From NCBI RefSeq assembly GCF_008795955.1, contig NZ_VMHN01000003.1:62001-126000 (forward strand): a stretch of DNA of 64,000 nucleotides, in the 5' to 3' direction. Numbering within the stretch: the stretch's first letter is position 1; each line of letters starts with the position of its first letter. The DNA comes from Marinobacter denitrificans. GTDB taxonomy: Bacteria > Pseudomonadota > Gammaproteobacteria > Pseudomonadales > Oleiphilaceae. A program made the translations under genes and the position numbers. This document shows positions 1-9,452 of this stretch, one piece after another. Below the pieces are notes generated by a model. The model worked only from the letters and a program-made list of their open reading frames with translations. It was not told where the DNA came from and made no database searches.

Positions 1-1078
1 ACATTTCGTCGTAGTCCAGAACCACCTTGTCACTGACCGGGTAGCACTGGCATGAAAGCACATAGCCAGCTTCCACTTCGTAGTCTTCCAGGGCAAAGTT
101 CTGGTCCATCTCCACTTCGCCTTCCACTACCTTGGCGCGGCAGGTGGAACAGACGCCGGCTTTGCAGGAGTAAGGCAGGTCCGCGCCTTCCTCATTGCCG
201 GCTTCGAGGATACTTTTGGTATCACGAATCAGTGGGAAGGTCAGGGAGCGGCCATCCGCTATAACGGTCACTTCGCTGACGGACTGGGGGTCCACCTTGG
301 AGGGCGCTCTGTCCTTACGGGCCTGGGGCGCGCCACCGACCGGCGTAAACAGCTCGTAATGGATCTTGCTTTTATCCATGCCATGGCGAAGCAGCGAGTC
401 CCGTACGTCCTCGGTCATCAGCTGGGGGCCGCAGATGAAGGCGGCGGTAAGATCCTTGGCGTTGATCCAGTGATCAAACAGGGCATCGCACTTATCGTGG
501 TCAATCCGCCCGTTGTACAGGTCGATGTCCTGCTCTTCACGGGTGAAGATGTAGACCAGGTTCAGGCGGGCCATGTATTCGTTCTTCAGGTCCTGGAGCT
601 CATCCCGGAACATGGTGCTGCTGGTGGCCTTGTTGCCATAGAACAGCGTTACCTCGCTCCTGGGTTCGGTTTCCAGAGTGGTCTTGACGATCGACAGGAT
701 CGGGGTGATGCCACTGCCCGCGGCGACCGCCAGGTAATTACCTTCCCGCTCGGGATCCAGGTCAATGGAGAAATGGCCCTGGGGCGGCATGACTTCCAGC
801 GTCTGGCCGGGCTTCAATTGCTCATTGGCAAACGTGGAGAAACGCCCACCGGCGACTCGTTTGACTGCGATACGCAGCTCCTGATCGTTGACACTGCGGC
901 AGATCGAATAGGAACGGCGCACTTCCTCGCCGTCCATCTGCGTTCTGACGATCAGGTGCTGGCCCTGCTTATAGCTGAACTTGTCCGCCAGATCTGCCGG
1001 CAGGTCAAAAGCAAGTGATACGGCGTTTCTTGTTTCAGGTCTGACCTCTTTGAGGGTCAGTGAGTAGAATTTGTTCAT
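1..1078 (-). CDS. paaE: Phenylacetyl-CoA epoxidase reductase subunit PaaE (C-terminal end cut by window)
   Basis: Reductase of the multicomponent phenylacetyl-CoA 1,2-epoxidase: it passes electrons from NAD(P)H through FAD and a [2Fe-2S] cluster to the PaaA di-iron site. The start ATG is at 1078 (MNKFYSLTL). The N-terminal FAD-binding half carries RRSYSIC at residues 54-60, then comes the NAD-binding GSGITP region, and a plant-type ferredoxin domain lies at the C terminus (YSCKAGVCSTC, then LSCQC). About 359 codons are visible and the family is about 355 residues, so only the last few residues are missing. It is the last visible gene of paaABCDE, starting 13 bp after the end of paaD. Confidence 0.95.
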   Translation of the reverse strand, partial: MNKFYSLTLKEVRPETRNAVSLAFDLPADLADKFSYKQGQHLIVRTQMDGEEVRRSYSICRSVNDQELRIAVKRVAGGRFSTFANEQLKPGQTLEVMPPQGHFSIDLDPEREGNYLAVAAGSGITPILSIVKTTLETEPRSEVTLFYGNKATSSTMFRDELQDLKNEYMARLNLVYIFTREEQDIDLYNGRIDHDKCDALFDHWINAKDLTAAFICGPQLMTEDVRDSLLRHGMDKSKIHYELFTPVGGAPQARKDRAPSKVDPQSVSEVTVIADGRSLTFPLIRDTKSILEAGNEEGADLPYSCKAGVCSTCRAKVVEGEVEMDQNFALEDYEVEAGYVLSCQCYPVSDKVVLDYDEM

Positions 1079-1091
1079 GATCGTATCGGCT

Positions 1092-1661
1092 CTAGATGCA
1101 TTTGAAATAGTCGAAGGGCTCGAGGCATTCCTTGCAACGATAAAGTGCTTTGCAGGCGGTGGATCCGAATTCGCTGACCCGCTCGGTCTCCTTGCTGCCA
1201 CAGTGGGGGCAGGCAATGACGTCCGGTTCGCCGAGCAGGCTCAGCTTGCTGGAGCTGCCCTCGGGCGGTGCGATTCCGAATGCCCGAAGCTTCTCTTTGC
1301 CTTCGGCTGTGATCCAGTCGGTGGTCCAGGCAGGGGTCAGTACCTGGTTGATCTTCGGATCCCGGAAGCCTGCGGCGCGCATGGCTTCAGTAATCAGTTC
1401 CTCAATCAACTCGGTAGCCGGACAGCCGGAGTAGGTCGGGGTTACGTCGATGGACAGTTCTTTTCCATCCCAACGAACGGCCCGGACAATGCCGAGCTCC
1501 ACGACACTTACCGCCGGCACTTCAGGGTCTTTGACCTCTTCAAGCAGTGCCCAGATGTCGTCCTCTGTCAGCAGATCAGGGCGGGCGTTTGCCGGCACCC
1601 GGTCACTGGCAATCAGGATATCGACGGCTGACCTGTGGTCTGACTCACCATGTTGTGGCAT
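1092..1661 (-). CDS. paaD: Phenylacetyl-CoA epoxidase maturation protein PaaD
   Basis: Small MIP18/DUF59-type protein needed for a functional phenylacetyl-CoA epoxidase, probably in iron-sulfur maturation of PaaE. I chose the ATG at 1661 (MPQHGESDH), which overlaps the end of paaC by 17 bp; a longer reading from 1757 would add 32 non-homologous residues inside paaC. The DUF59 core (EEVKDPEVPAVSVVELGIV, then PTYSGCPA) is followed by a C-terminal zinc-ribbon-like part (CPHCGS, then CKALYRCKEC and a final KC). At 189 aa it is slightly longer than the E. coli protein (about 165). Confidence 0.93.
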   Translation of the reverse strand: MPQHGESDHRSAVDILIASDRVPANARPDLLTEDDIWALLEEVKDPEVPAVSVVELGIVRAVRWDGKELSIDVTPTYSGCPATELIEELITEAMRAAGFRDPKINQVLTPAWTTDWITAEGKEKLRAFGIAPPEGSSSKLSLLGEPDVIACPHCGSKETERVSEFGSTACKALYRCKECLEPFDYFKCI

Positions 1662-2409
1662 CGGGATAGGCCCTCTGCAGGAACTGCATTTCTGCCAGAA
1701 TGAAACCGAGGTGTTCGGTGTGCTCGCCGTGCTTGCCGCCCATGTACATCCAGGCATCTTCGGCGCCCGGTGTCAGGGTGGCCTGGGTGAGCACCTCGTT
1801 GACCATGCCGCGCCAGTCTGTGGCCAGCTGGTCGGGGTCCGGGCCAATGCCCGCTTCGGCCAGGACACGGTCGGTGTCGTCCGGAGTGATCAGTTCGCCA
1901 GTGAAGCGCCACAGGATATCAATCGCATCCTGCATGCGTTGGTGGCTCTCTTCAGTGCCATCACCCAGACGCTTGACCCACTCGGACGACCGGCGCAGGT
2001 GATACGTGGCTTCTTTCAGGGCCTTGGCGGCGATAGCGGCGATACGCTCATCGCTGGACCCGGTCAGGCTCTTGAGGGTGAAGTAATGCCATACGTCGAA
2101 GAAAAACTGCCGACCCATGGTGACCGCATAATCCTCGTTGGGCTGCTCGGTGAGCAGCAGGTTGCGGTAATTATGGGCATCACGGCGGAACGCCAGCTTG
2201 TCGGCATCACGGCCGTCATCAATCAGCTCCGCAGCATACTCGTACCAGTTGCGGGCCTGGCCGACGAGGTCCAGGGCAACGTTCATCAGCGCCATTTCTT
2301 CCTCAAGCGCCGGTGCCTTGCCGCACAACTCGCAGAGCCGTTGGCCCAGGATCATGTCGGAGTCTGCCAGGCGCAGCAGGTATTCCTTTAATGCTTCTGC
2401 TTGTGTCAT
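1645..2409 (-). CDS. paaC: Phenylacetyl-CoA epoxidase structural subunit PaaC
   Basis: Ferritin-like, catalytically inactive partner of PaaA in the phenylacetyl-CoA 1,2-epoxidase core. At 254 aa it matches the family length (about 248). The protein is almost all alpha-helical, with conserved stretches such as ALDLVGQARNW near residue 45 and KEATYHLRRS near residue 137. It starts 12 bp after paaB and its end overlaps the paaD start, indicating one co-translated unit. Confidence 0.94.
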   Translation of the reverse strand: MTQAEALKEYLLRLADSDMILGQRLCELCGKAPALEEEMALMNVALDLVGQARNWYEYAAELIDDGRDADKLAFRRDAHNYRNLLLTEQPNEDYAVTMGRQFFFDVWHYFTLKSLTGSSDERIAAIAAKALKEATYHLRRSSEWVKRLGDGTEESHQRMQDAIDILWRFTGELITPDDTDRVLAEAGIGPDPDQLATDWRGMVNEVLTQATLTPGAEDAWMYMGGKHGEHTEHLGFILAEMQFLQRAYPDATTW

Positions 2410-2421
2410 TGGATCCGCTCC

Positions 2422-2703
2422 TTACATGTGTCCGACTTCATCGGGCAGCTCGTAAAAAGAAGCGTGCCGGTAAATCTTGTCTTCCGACGGGTCGAAAAGT
2501 ACTTCTTTCTCGTCGGACGCGGAGGCCGTGATGGTGTCGGAGGGGACGACCCAAATACTCACACCTTCGTTACGGCGTGTGTAAAGGTCACGGGCGTTTT
2601 CCATGGCCATCTCGGCGTCAGAGGCGTGCACGCTGCCGACATGTTTGTGGTTAAGGCCGTGCTTGGACCGCACGAAAACTTCATAAAGGCGCCATTCAGA
2701 CAT
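2422..2703 (-). CDS. paaB: Phenylacetyl-CoA epoxidase small subunit PaaB
   Basis: Small subunit of the phenylacetyl-CoA epoxidase that bridges PaaA-PaaC heterodimers. At 93 aa it matches the E. coli protein (95). It begins MSEWRLYEVFVRSKHGLNHKHVGS, contains the family's HASDAEMAMENARDLYTRR stretch, and includes SIWVVPS. It lies 17 bp downstream of paaA and 12 bp upstream of paaC. Confidence 0.94.
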   Translation of the reverse strand: MSEWRLYEVFVRSKHGLNHKHVGSVHASDAEMAMENARDLYTRRNEGVSIWVVPSDTITASASDEKEVLFDPSEDKIYRHASFYELPDEVGHM

Positions 2704-2720
2704 GTTGTATTCCTCCGGTA

Positions 2721-3713
2721 TCAGGCGGCTTGTGCGCGCTGTTTTTGTTTTTTGGCGTAGGCGACGGCGGCTTCACGTACCCAGGCGCCCTCGTCAATGG
2801 CTTTCTTGCGAGTGTTGATGCGCTCGCGGTTGCAGGGGCCGTTGCCCTTGAGAACGTCGTAGAATTCCTGCCAGTTGATCTCACCAAAATCGTAATGGCC
2901 GGTTTCTTCGTTCCATTTCAGGTCCGGATCCGGCGCGGTGCATCCCAGGAATTCGAGCTGTGGGATGGTCTGATCAATGAACATCTGGCGCAGTTCGTCG
3001 TTGCTCTTGCGCTTGATCTTCCAGGCCATGGACTGCTGTGAGTTCGGGGACTCGTCATCGTGCGGGCCGAACATCATCAGGGCCGGCCACCACAGGCGGT
3101 TGATGGCGTCCTGCACCATCGCTTTCTGCTCCTCGGTGCCTTCGCGCATCATGTCCAGCAGGATCTGGTAACCCTGACGCTGGTGGAAACTCTCTTCCTT
3201 ACAGATGCGGACCATAGCCCGGGAGTATGGGCCATAGGAGGTACGCTGCAGCACAACCTGGTTGACGATGGCAGCGCCATCCACCAGCCAGCCAACCGCA
3301 CCCATATCTGCCCAGTTCAGGGTCGGGTAGTTGAAGATGCTGGAGTACTTGGCTTTGCCCTGATGCAGCTTCTCGATTTCTTCATCGCGGTCTGCACCTA
3401 GGGTTTCCATGGCGCTGTACAGGTACAGGCCGTGGCCTGCTTCGTCCTGAATCTTGGCCATCAGCTGAAGCTTGCGCTTGAGTGTGGGTGCGCGGGTCAC
3501 CCAGTTGCCTTCCGGCAGCATACCGACTACTTCGGAGTGGGCGTGCTGGGAGATCTGGCGAACCAGCGTCTTGCGGTAGCCTTCAGGCATCCAGTTCTTG
3601 GGTTCGATCTTGGTTTCGGCGTCGACCTTTTCCTGAAACTCGCGCTCTTCAGGCGACATCTCTTCCAGGGTCTTCAGGCGCTTGGCGCCGGTTTCAACGA
3701 GCTGGGCGTACAT
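2721..3713 (-). CDS. paaA: Phenylacetyl-CoA epoxidase catalytic subunit PaaA
   Basis: Catalytic di-iron subunit that converts phenylacetyl-CoA to the ring 1,2-epoxide using O2. At 330 aa it is close to the family length of about 310. The ferritin-like fold has metal-ligand motifs [10 protein letters not shown] near residues 103-112 and [10 protein letters not shown] further on (ExxH type), plus [10 protein letters not shown]. It is the first gene of the epoxidase operon paaABCDE; a promoter-like pair of hexamers lies about 80 bp upstream. The C terminus ends in a basic, Gln/Lys-rich tail. Confidence 0.96.
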   Translation of the reverse strand: MYAQLVETGAKRLKTLEEMSPEEREFQEKVDAETKIEPKNWMPEGYRKTLVRQISQHAHSEVVGMLPEGNWVTRAPTLKRKLQLMAKIQDEAGHGLYLYSAMETLGADRDEEIEKLHQGKAKYSSIFNYPTLNWADMGAVGWLVDGAAIVNQVVLQRTSYGPYSRAMVRICKEESFHQRQGYQILLDMMREGTEEQKAMVQDAINRLWWPALMMFGPHDDESPNSQQSMAWKIKRKSNDELRQMFIDQTIPQLEFLGCTAPDPDLKWNEETGHYDFGEINWQEFYDVLKGNGPCNRERINTRKKAIDEGAWVREAAVAYAKKQKQRAQAA

Positions 3714-3796
3714 AAAATACCTCCGGATCGGGCTTGTTGTTCTGTAGCTCCGTGAACACTGGCACCCTCAATTCACAACAGAGGGCGAATAGGTCC

Positions 3797-3824
3797 ATAC
3801 TATATGATACTGAATAAATATCAA
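3797..3824 (-). promoter_or_regulatory. Candidate sigma-70 promoter and operator of paaABCDE
   Basis: On the minus strand, TTGATA (3824-3819) and TAGTAT (3802-3797) are separated by 16 bp, giving a predicted start near 3790 and a leader of about 77 nt before the paaA ATG. The inverted repeat TGATA-9-TATCA (3805-3823) sits between and over the hexamers, where a repressor would block polymerase. The same layout occurs upstream of paaF. This is inferred from sequence only. Confidence 0.45.
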
Positions 3825-3980
3825 GAATAGTCTTTGTGTGTCATGTTATATCTCAAGTATCGCTTATTAAAGCTTAACCATATGATTTAAATGATAAAAA
3901 TCATGATACGTGAACAAATGCTATCGAGATCATTGGTCGGAAAGTGAAATTAAATCGACGTCTTTGGGGTGGGCAGCAGT

Positions 3981-4015
3981 CAGGGGGCGTCACAAGGGCG
4001 ACGGGCCGCCCCCTG
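3981..4015 (-). terminator. Candidate terminator hairpin after paaK
   Basis: A 9-bp perfect inverted repeat, CAGGGGGCG and CGCCCCCTG, with a 17-nt loop lies just beyond the paaK stop codon. There is no clear T-run after it on the minus strand, so it may act as an mRNA 3'-end stabiliser or a weak terminator between paaK and paaA. Confidence 0.35.
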
Positions 4016-4029
4016 AGAATCATACGGCG

Positions 4030-5340
4030 CTATTGTTTGCGACGGTCAAACACGCGCTTGGCCTTGCCTTCGGAGCGGGCCAGACGATTGGTTTCCACCA
4101 CTTCGACGCGGGTGCTGATGCCGATGTAGGACTTGATGTGGTGGGCCAGTTCCTTGGCTGCCGCGGCACGACTTTCGGGGGTGTCCGTTGCGCCAGGTTT
4201 CAGCTCGGTCCGGATGTCCACGCAGTCCAGGTTGCCTTCCTTGTAAACCTCGATCTCATAGTGCGGCGCCAGAGCCTCGCATTTCAGTACCTGTTCCTCG
4301 ATCTGGCTCGGGAACACATTCACGCCACGGATGATCAGCATGTCATCACTGCGGCCGGTAATCTTGTCGATCCGGCGCATCGGGCGTGCGGTGCCTGGCA
4401 GCAGGCGAGTGAGATCCCGGGTGCGGTAGCGCAAAATCGGCAGGGCCACCTTGGTCAGCGACGTAAATACCAGTTCACCGTATTCACCGTCGGGCAGAAC
4501 TTCGCCGGTTTCCGGGTTAATGATTTCCGGATAGAAATGGTCTTCCCAGATGGTCGGGCCATCCTTGGTTTCGACGCACTCCATACCAACGCCAGGGCCC
4601 ATGACTTCGGACAGGCCATAGATATCCAGGGCCTGGATACCGAGGCGTTCTTCAATCTCGGTGCGCATGGCGTTGGTCCAGGGTTCTGCCCCGAAAATAC
4701 CCAGCCGCAGGGGCAGTTTGTGGGGGTCTATACCCTGGCGGTCCATCTCGTCGGCGATGTTCAGCATATAGGAAGGCGTCACCATGATGATGTCGGGCTC
4801 GAAGTCCTTGATCAGTTGGACCTGTTTCTCGGTCTGGCCGCCAGACATCGGAATGACCGTGCATCCGAGGCGTTCGGCGCCATAGTGGGCGCCAAGGCCG
4901 CCGGTGAACAGGCCGTAGCCGTAGGCTACATGGACTTTGTCGCCGCGGGAGCCGCCGCCTGCCCGGATAGACCGTGCCACAATGTCGGCCCAGGTGTTGA
5001 TATCGCTCTGGGTATAGCCGACGACGGTAGGCTTGCCCGTTGTACCACTGGACGCGTGCACCCGCACGACGTCGGACATGGGAGTGGCGAACATGCCGAA
5101 CGGGTAGTTGTCGCGCAGATTCGCCTTGGTGGTAAACGGCACCTTGGCGAGATCATCCAGGGAATTGATATCCATCGGCTTGAGGCCGAGATCGTCAAAG
5201 GCCTTCCGGTAGAATGGCACGTTGGTGTAGGCATGGACGACGCTCCAGCGCAGGCGCTGCAGTTGTTCGTGGCGCAGCTCGTCAATGCTGGCTGTCTCCA
5301 TGCGGTCAAGTTTGCCAAGTTTTTGTAGTGGTAAGCTCAT
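4030..5340 (-). CDS. paaK: Phenylacetate-CoA ligase
   Basis: AMP-forming ligase that activates phenylacetate to phenylacetyl-CoA, the entry step of the pathway. At 436 aa it equals the family length (E. coli 437). The adenylate-forming P-loop SSGTTGKP is at residues 97-104, with YGLSEVMGPG in the middle and the C-terminal TGRSDDMLIIRGVNVFPSQ hinge. The start is the ATG at 5340. It lies 65 bp downstream of paaJ on the same strand and is probably the last gene of the paaFGHIJK unit. Confidence 0.96.
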   Translation of the reverse strand: MSLPLQKLGKLDRMETASIDELRHEQLQRLRWSVVHAYTNVPFYRKAFDDLGLKPMDINSLDDLAKVPFTTKANLRDNYPFGMFATPMSDVVRVHASSGTTGKPTVVGYTQSDINTWADIVARSIRAGGGSRGDKVHVAYGYGLFTGGLGAHYGAERLGCTVIPMSGGQTEKQVQLIKDFEPDIIMVTPSYMLNIADEMDRQGIDPHKLPLRLGIFGAEPWTNAMRTEIEERLGIQALDIYGLSEVMGPGVGMECVETKDGPTIWEDHFYPEIINPETGEVLPDGEYGELVFTSLTKVALPILRYRTRDLTRLLPGTARPMRRIDKITGRSDDMLIIRGVNVFPSQIEEQVLKCEALAPHYEIEVYKEGNLDCVDIRTELKPGATDTPESRAAAAKELAHHIKSYIGISTRVEVVETNRLARSEGKAKRVFDRRKQ

Positions 5341-5405
5341 GATTCTGTCCTGCGTTGTTCTTGTCGAATAATGGTCTTTGTTCTGTTCTGTCCCGGTCGG
5401 TGGCT

Positions 5406-6653
5406 TTAGCCCACCACATCCGTCCGCTCAATAATCAGCGCGATCCCCTGGCCAACGCCGATGCACATGGTGCAGAGCGCGTAACGGGCTTTCTCGCCCG
5501 CCGCGTGGCGGCGCTCAAGTTCATTCAGGGCGGTGGTCACGAGCCGGGCACCGCTCATTCCGAGGGGGTGGCCCAGGGCAATGGCGCCACCGTTCGGGTT
5601 TACGTGCTCGGCGTCATCGGCAAGTCCGAGGTCGCGTGTCACGGCGAGGGCCTGGGCAGCGAAGGCTTCGTTCAGCTCAATTACGTCCATATCGGCCAGT
5701 TCCAGGCCCGCGGTTGCCAGCACCTTGCGGGTTGCCGGTGCGGGACCGAAGCCCATGATCCGTGGCTCAACACCGGCGGTTGCCATGGCAACGATCCGGG
5801 CGCGGGGTTTGAGGTTGTATTGCTTGAGCGCATCGGCCCCGGCCAGAAGAACGGCGCAGGCGCCATCGTTGACGCCGGACGCGTTGCCCGCGGTCACGGT
5901 GCCGTTTTCACGGAAGGGCGTAGGCAACGAGGCGAGCTTTTCAAGGCTGGTTTCCCGGGGATGCTCGTCGGTATCCACCACCAGTGGGTCCTGTTTGCGG
6001 CGAGGGATGGTTACCGGCGTAATTTCAGCGGCAAGTCGGCCTTCTTTCTGGGCTGCTGCCGTACGCTGCTGGCTGCGCAGGGCGAAGGCATCCTGATCTT
6101 CCCTGGAAATACCGAAATCGGCGGCGACGTTCTCCGCCGTTTCCGGCATGGAGTCGATACCGTACTGTTTTTTCAGCACCGGGTTTACAAAGCGCCAGCC
6201 GATCGTGGTGTCAAAGATCTCCGCCTTGCGGCTGAACGCGGAGTCGGCCTTGCCCATCACGAACGGAGCCCGTGACATGGACTCGACGCCGCCGGCAATC
6301 ATCAGTTGGGTTTCACCGGTGCGGATGGCCCGGGCAGCGCTGCCGATGGCATCCATACCGGAGCCGCACAAACGGTTGATGGTGCTGCCCGGCACGTCTA
6401 CCGGCAGGCCTGCCAGCAGCAGAGACATGCGGGCAACGTCACGGTTGTCTTCGCCGGCCTGGTTGGCGCAGCCATAGAGAACGTCATCGATTTTTGACCA
6501 GTCCAGATCCGGGTGACGTTCGGTCAGCGCCTTGATGGGGATGGCGCCCAGGTCATCTGCACGCACCGCGGCCAGAGCACCGCCATAACGACCAATGGGG
6601 GTGCGGATGGCATCGACGATGTAGGCGTCTTTCAGGGAATTGTCGGTGCTCAT
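5406..6653 (-). CDS. paaJ: 3-oxoadipyl-CoA / 3-oxo-5,6-dehydrosuberyl-CoA thiolase
   Basis: Thiolase II family enzyme that cleaves acetyl-CoA from 3-oxo-dicarboxyl-CoA intermediates at the end of phenylacetate degradation. It has 415 aa. The acylated Cys is in [12 protein letters not shown] near residue 95, the His motif in [14 protein letters not shown], and the second active-site Cys in [10 protein letters not shown] near the C terminus. Its ATG overlaps the paaI stop by 4 bp, indicating translational coupling. The sequence is also close to beta-ketoadipyl-CoA thiolase (PcaF); context decides for PaaJ. Confidence 0.93.
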   Translation of the reverse strand: MSTDNSLKDAYIVDAIRTPIGRYGGALAAVRADDLGAIPIKALTERHPDLDWSKIDDVLYGCANQAGEDNRDVARMSLLLAGLPVDVPGSTINRLCGSGMDAIGSAARAIRTGETQLMIAGGVESMSRAPFVMGKADSAFSRKAEIFDTTIGWRFVNPVLKKQYGIDSMPETAENVAADFGISREDQDAFALRSQQRTAAAQKEGRLAAEITPVTIPRRKQDPLVVDTDEHPRETSLEKLASLPTPFRENGTVTAGNASGVNDGACAVLLAGADALKQYNLKPRARIVAMATAGVEPRIMGFGPAPATRKVLATAGLELADMDVIELNEAFAAQALAVTRDLGLADDAEHVNPNGGAIALGHPLGMSGARLVTTALNELERRHAAGEKARYALCTMCIGVGQGIALIIERTDVVG

Positions 6654-7096
6654 GCAGTTTCCTCCGCGTTGCGTACGGTGCCACGAACCTCGTAGGAGCG
6701 GCCCCGGAACAGGGCGACCCTACGGCCGTCCTGGTTGATTAATGTGATGTCGTAGATACCGGTGCGCCCGCCACGGGCCTGTTCTTCGGCGGTGGCGGTC
6801 AGCCGGTCGCCCTCTTTGGCGCCGTACATATAGTCAATGCTGCAGCCGGAGGCGACGGTGGCCCGGTCGTAACTGTTACAGGCAAAGGCAAATGCGGAAT
6901 CGGCCAGGGTGAACAGGTAGCCGCCATGGCAGGAGCCGTGGCCCTGGATCATGTCGCCGGTGACGGTCATGGTGAGTACCGCTTTGCCGGGGGCGACAGA
7001 TTCAATGCTCATGCCCAGGTTCTGGCTGGCACGGTCTCGCGCGAACATGGCCTTGGCGCATTCCTCGGCGAGTGTCTGTGGATCCATCTCGCTCAT
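6650..7096 (-). CDS. paaI: Hydroxyphenylacetyl-CoA thioesterase PaaI
   Basis: Hot-dog fold thioesterase thought to release CoA from dead-end ring-hydroxylated phenylacetyl-CoA products and so rescue CoA. At 148 aa it matches the family. The family motif [21 protein letters not shown] lies around residues 53-73, with the catalytic Asp in LADSA. It overlaps paaH upstream and paaJ downstream by 4 bp each, so these three genes are likely co-translated. Confidence 0.95.
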   Translation of the reverse strand: MSEMDPQTLAEECAKAMFARDRASQNLGMSIESVAPGKAVLTMTVTGDMIQGHGSCHGGYLFTLADSAFAFACNSYDRATVASGCSIDYMYGAKEGDRLTATAEEQARGGRTGIYDITLINQDGRRVALFRGRSYEVRGTVRNAEETA

Positions 7097-8613
7097 GAAT
7101 AAAACCCCTTCTGTGCAAATGCGTTCTTCCGGAGCAGCAGGGCAGGGCGATAGCGATCTTCTGCATAGCTGTTCTGGATGTTGGTAAGTACGTTGAACAC
7201 GTGACCGGCACCGAGGCGGTCGCTCCAGTTCAGCGGGCCGTCGGGATAGTTCAGGCCCGCCTTCATGGCCAGATCGATATCCGCAACTGTGGCTACGCCG
7301 TGAAGGGCAGCATCGGCGGCTTCGTTCGCCAGGGTGGCTACCGTGCGCATAATTACCAGTCCGGGACGGTCAGCCACCAGGCTCACGGCAATGCCTGCTC
7401 TTTGCAGTAAAGCACAGGCGCAGGAAACCGCTGTGTCGGGGGTCTGGTCTGCCGGCGCTAACGCCAGCCGGGATGCCTTGCTGTAGTCGAAGGCAAGGTC
7501 AAAAAGCACCAGGTTGGAAACGCCGTCAGTGGCTGCCCGCTCGGTGGCCATGCGCCCATCAGTCAGCGCAAGTATGGCAGTGCCGAAGCGAAGCTGGCCG
7601 GGGCCGTCGCGCTCAATGATTGTCACGCCCGCCGCTCTCAGGCGCTGGACGAGCGGCGCTGCCACGCCGGGATTGCCTTCAACGATAAGCACGGTTTCGT
7701 CAGACTGGTGCTCCGGTTCCGTCTGTGGCTCGGGCTTTTCTGCGTCTTCGCCATAGGCGTAGAACCCCCGGCCGTTTTTGCGGCCCAGCCGGCCGGCTTC
7801 CACCAGTTCCTTCTGGATCAGTGAGGGTAGGAAGCGCGGGTCCTGGTAATAGGAGTTGAATACCGAGTTGGTCACCGCGTAGTTGACGTCGTGGCCGATC
7901 AGGTCGGTCAATTCAAAGGCGCCCATGCGGAACTGGCCCGCTTCGCGGATGATGGCATCCAGCGTGGCGGCATCGGTAGTCTGTTCCTGAAGCAGGCGCA
8001 GGCTTTCGGCGTAAAACGGGCGCGCCACACGGTTGACGATGAAGCCCGGGGTTGAGGTTGCGTATACCGGCTTCTTGCCCCAGGCGGTGGCCGTGGCGTG
8101 AATGGTGTCGGCAACGGCTTTGCTGGTGGCCAGACCCATCACCACTTCTACCAGTGCCATCAAAGGCGCCGGATTGAAAAAGTGCATGCCCACGAGACGC
8201 TCGGGCTTCTGCATTTCGGCGCCGAGGGCAGTGACGGAAATGGAAGATGTATTGGTGGCGAGGATTGCATCCCCGGCACACAGCTCTTCCAGGTTTGCCA
8301 GCAGCTGTCGCTTGACCTGCAGGTCTTCGATAATCGCCTCAATTACCAGTCCCGCATCCGCAACTTCGTCGAGGTTCGCAACCGGCTGAATCCGGCCGAT
8401 AACGGTGTCAAGATCCTGTTGCTGCATCTTGCCTTTGTCGACACGACGCTGGAGCTGTCTGGCGATACTGTCCCGGCCTGCCTTTGCGGCACCTTCTCTC
8501 TGGTCGTGGAGATAAACCTGGTGGCCTGCCTGGGCTGCGACCTGGGCAATGCCGGAACCCATGGCGCCAGCGCCGACGACGGCGACTCTGATTTGGCTGT
8601 CCAGTGCCGGCAT
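7093..8613 (-). CDS. paaH: 3-hydroxyadipyl-CoA dehydrogenase PaaH
   Basis: NAD-dependent 3-hydroxyacyl-CoA dehydrogenase that oxidises 3-hydroxyadipyl-CoA. At 506 aa it has the long PaaH architecture. The Rossmann motif GAGAMGSGIAQ is at residues 14-24, MHFFNPAPLMALVEVV carries the catalytic His, and TPGFIVNRV links to the first C-terminal helical domain. A second C-terminal domain (GLNYPDGPLNWSDRLG) closes the protein, an internal duplication typical of PaaH rather than short HBD enzymes. It starts 3 bp after paaG and overlaps paaI by 4 bp. Confidence 0.95.
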   Translation of the reverse strand: MPALDSQIRVAVVGAGAMGSGIAQVAAQAGHQVYLHDQREGAAKAGRDSIARQLQRRVDKGKMQQQDLDTVIGRIQPVANLDEVADAGLVIEAIIEDLQVKRQLLANLEELCAGDAILATNTSSISVTALGAEMQKPERLVGMHFFNPAPLMALVEVVMGLATSKAVADTIHATATAWGKKPVYATSTPGFIVNRVARPFYAESLRLLQEQTTDAATLDAIIREAGQFRMGAFELTDLIGHDVNYAVTNSVFNSYYQDPRFLPSLIQKELVEAGRLGRKNGRGFYAYGEDAEKPEPQTEPEHQSDETVLIVEGNPGVAAPLVQRLRAAGVTIIERDGPGQLRFGTAILALTDGRMATERAATDGVSNLVLFDLAFDYSKASRLALAPADQTPDTAVSCACALLQRAGIAVSLVADRPGLVIMRTVATLANEAADAALHGVATVADIDLAMKAGLNYPDGPLNWSDRLGAGHVFNVLTNIQNSYAEDRYRPALLLRKNAFAQKGFYS

Positions 8614-8616
8614 GGC

Positions 8617-9408
8617 TTATTTCCCCTTGAAGTTCGGTGTGCGTTTTTCCATGAAGGCGCCGACGCCTTCCCGGTAGTCGTCTGTCTGCCCGGCCATGCG
8701 CTGGAGATCCCTTTCCAGGTTGATCTGCTCTTCGAAGGTGTTGCTGGCGCTGGCATGGAGCGCACGCTTGATCAGGGCCAGACCTTTGGTAGGTTGGGTA
8801 GCGAAGTGCCGGGCCATTTTCATGGTTTCTTCCATGAGCTGGTCGTTGTCCACGCACCGCCAGATCATGCCCCAATTCTCGGCCTGCTCAGCACCGATCT
8901 TTTCTCCCAGCAGTGCCATACCTTTGGCCCGGGCCATGCCGGCCACGCGGGGCAGAATCCAGGTGCCGCCTGAGTCAGGAACCAACCCCAGCTTGCAGAA
9001 TGCCTGAACAAAACTGGCTGAACGGGCTGCCAGCGTAATATCGCAGGCAAGCGCAATGTTGGCGCCGGCGCCGGCAGCGACACCGTTAACGGCACAGAGG
9101 ACTGGCATGGGTAAATCACGCAGGCTGCGCAGCATCGGGTTGTAATAGTTCTCCAGGGAAGCGCCCAGGTCGGGTACTTCCTGGTCCGGAGACACGCTGC
9201 GGTCAGAGAGGTCCTGCCCGGCACAAAAGCCCCGGCCAGAGCCGGTAATGACCAGTACACGGACAGACTCATCCTTGCGCACGGTGCTGATGGCGTCCCG
9301 CATCCGTTCGTGCATCTCGACATTGAAACTGTTCAGGCTGTCCGGACGGTTAAGGGTAAGCAGAGCCACACCCTGATCGATTTCGAGAAGAATGCTCGGT
9401 TGAGTCAT
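8617..9408 (-). CDS. paaG: Ring-1,2-epoxyphenylacetyl-CoA isomerase PaaG
   Basis: Crotonase-fold isomerase that converts the ring epoxide to oxepin-CoA and also shifts double bonds in later intermediates. It has 263 aa. Oxyanion-hole segments are GRGFCAGQDLSD near residue 65 and GVAAGAGANIALACD near residue 105; SFVQAFCKLGLVPDSGG carries the family's conserved acidic position. An AGGAT ribosome site precedes the ATG at 9408. It follows paaF and directly precedes paaH. The assignment against PaaF rests on NVEMHERMRDAI and the AFCKLGLVPDSGG region. Confidence 0.93.
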   Translation of the reverse strand: MTQPSILLEIDQGVALLTLNRPDSLNSFNVEMHERMRDAISTVRKDESVRVLVITGSGRGFCAGQDLSDRSVSPDQEVPDLGASLENYYNPMLRSLRDLPMPVLCAVNGVAAGAGANIALACDITLAARSASFVQAFCKLGLVPDSGGTWILPRVAGMARAKGMALLGEKIGAEQAENWGMIWRCVDNDQLMEETMKMARHFATQPTKGLALIKRALHASASNTFEEQINLERDLQRMAGQTDDYREGVGAFMEKRTPNFKGK

Positions 9409-9452
9409 GGCGTTATCCTGTAAATGAAATGATGGATGGCTTTATGGGGGGA

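Larger units (their letters stand above)
3714..4029. other. Intergenic region between paaK and paaA
   Basis: This 316-bp region has no convincing gene. The part near paaA is AT-rich (about 3795-3910) and holds the candidate paaA promoter and an inverted repeat TGATA-9-TATCA at 3805-3823. The part near paaK holds a GC-rich hairpin (3981-4015) that could end the paaF-K transcript. A TetR- or GntR-type repressor site would be expected here; which family binds is not shown by the sequence. Confidence 0.6.

Noticed and set aside
1092..1757. Longer reading of paaD from 1757
   Set aside because: The added 32 residues lie inside paaC and do not look like PaaD; the ATG at 1661 fits the family.
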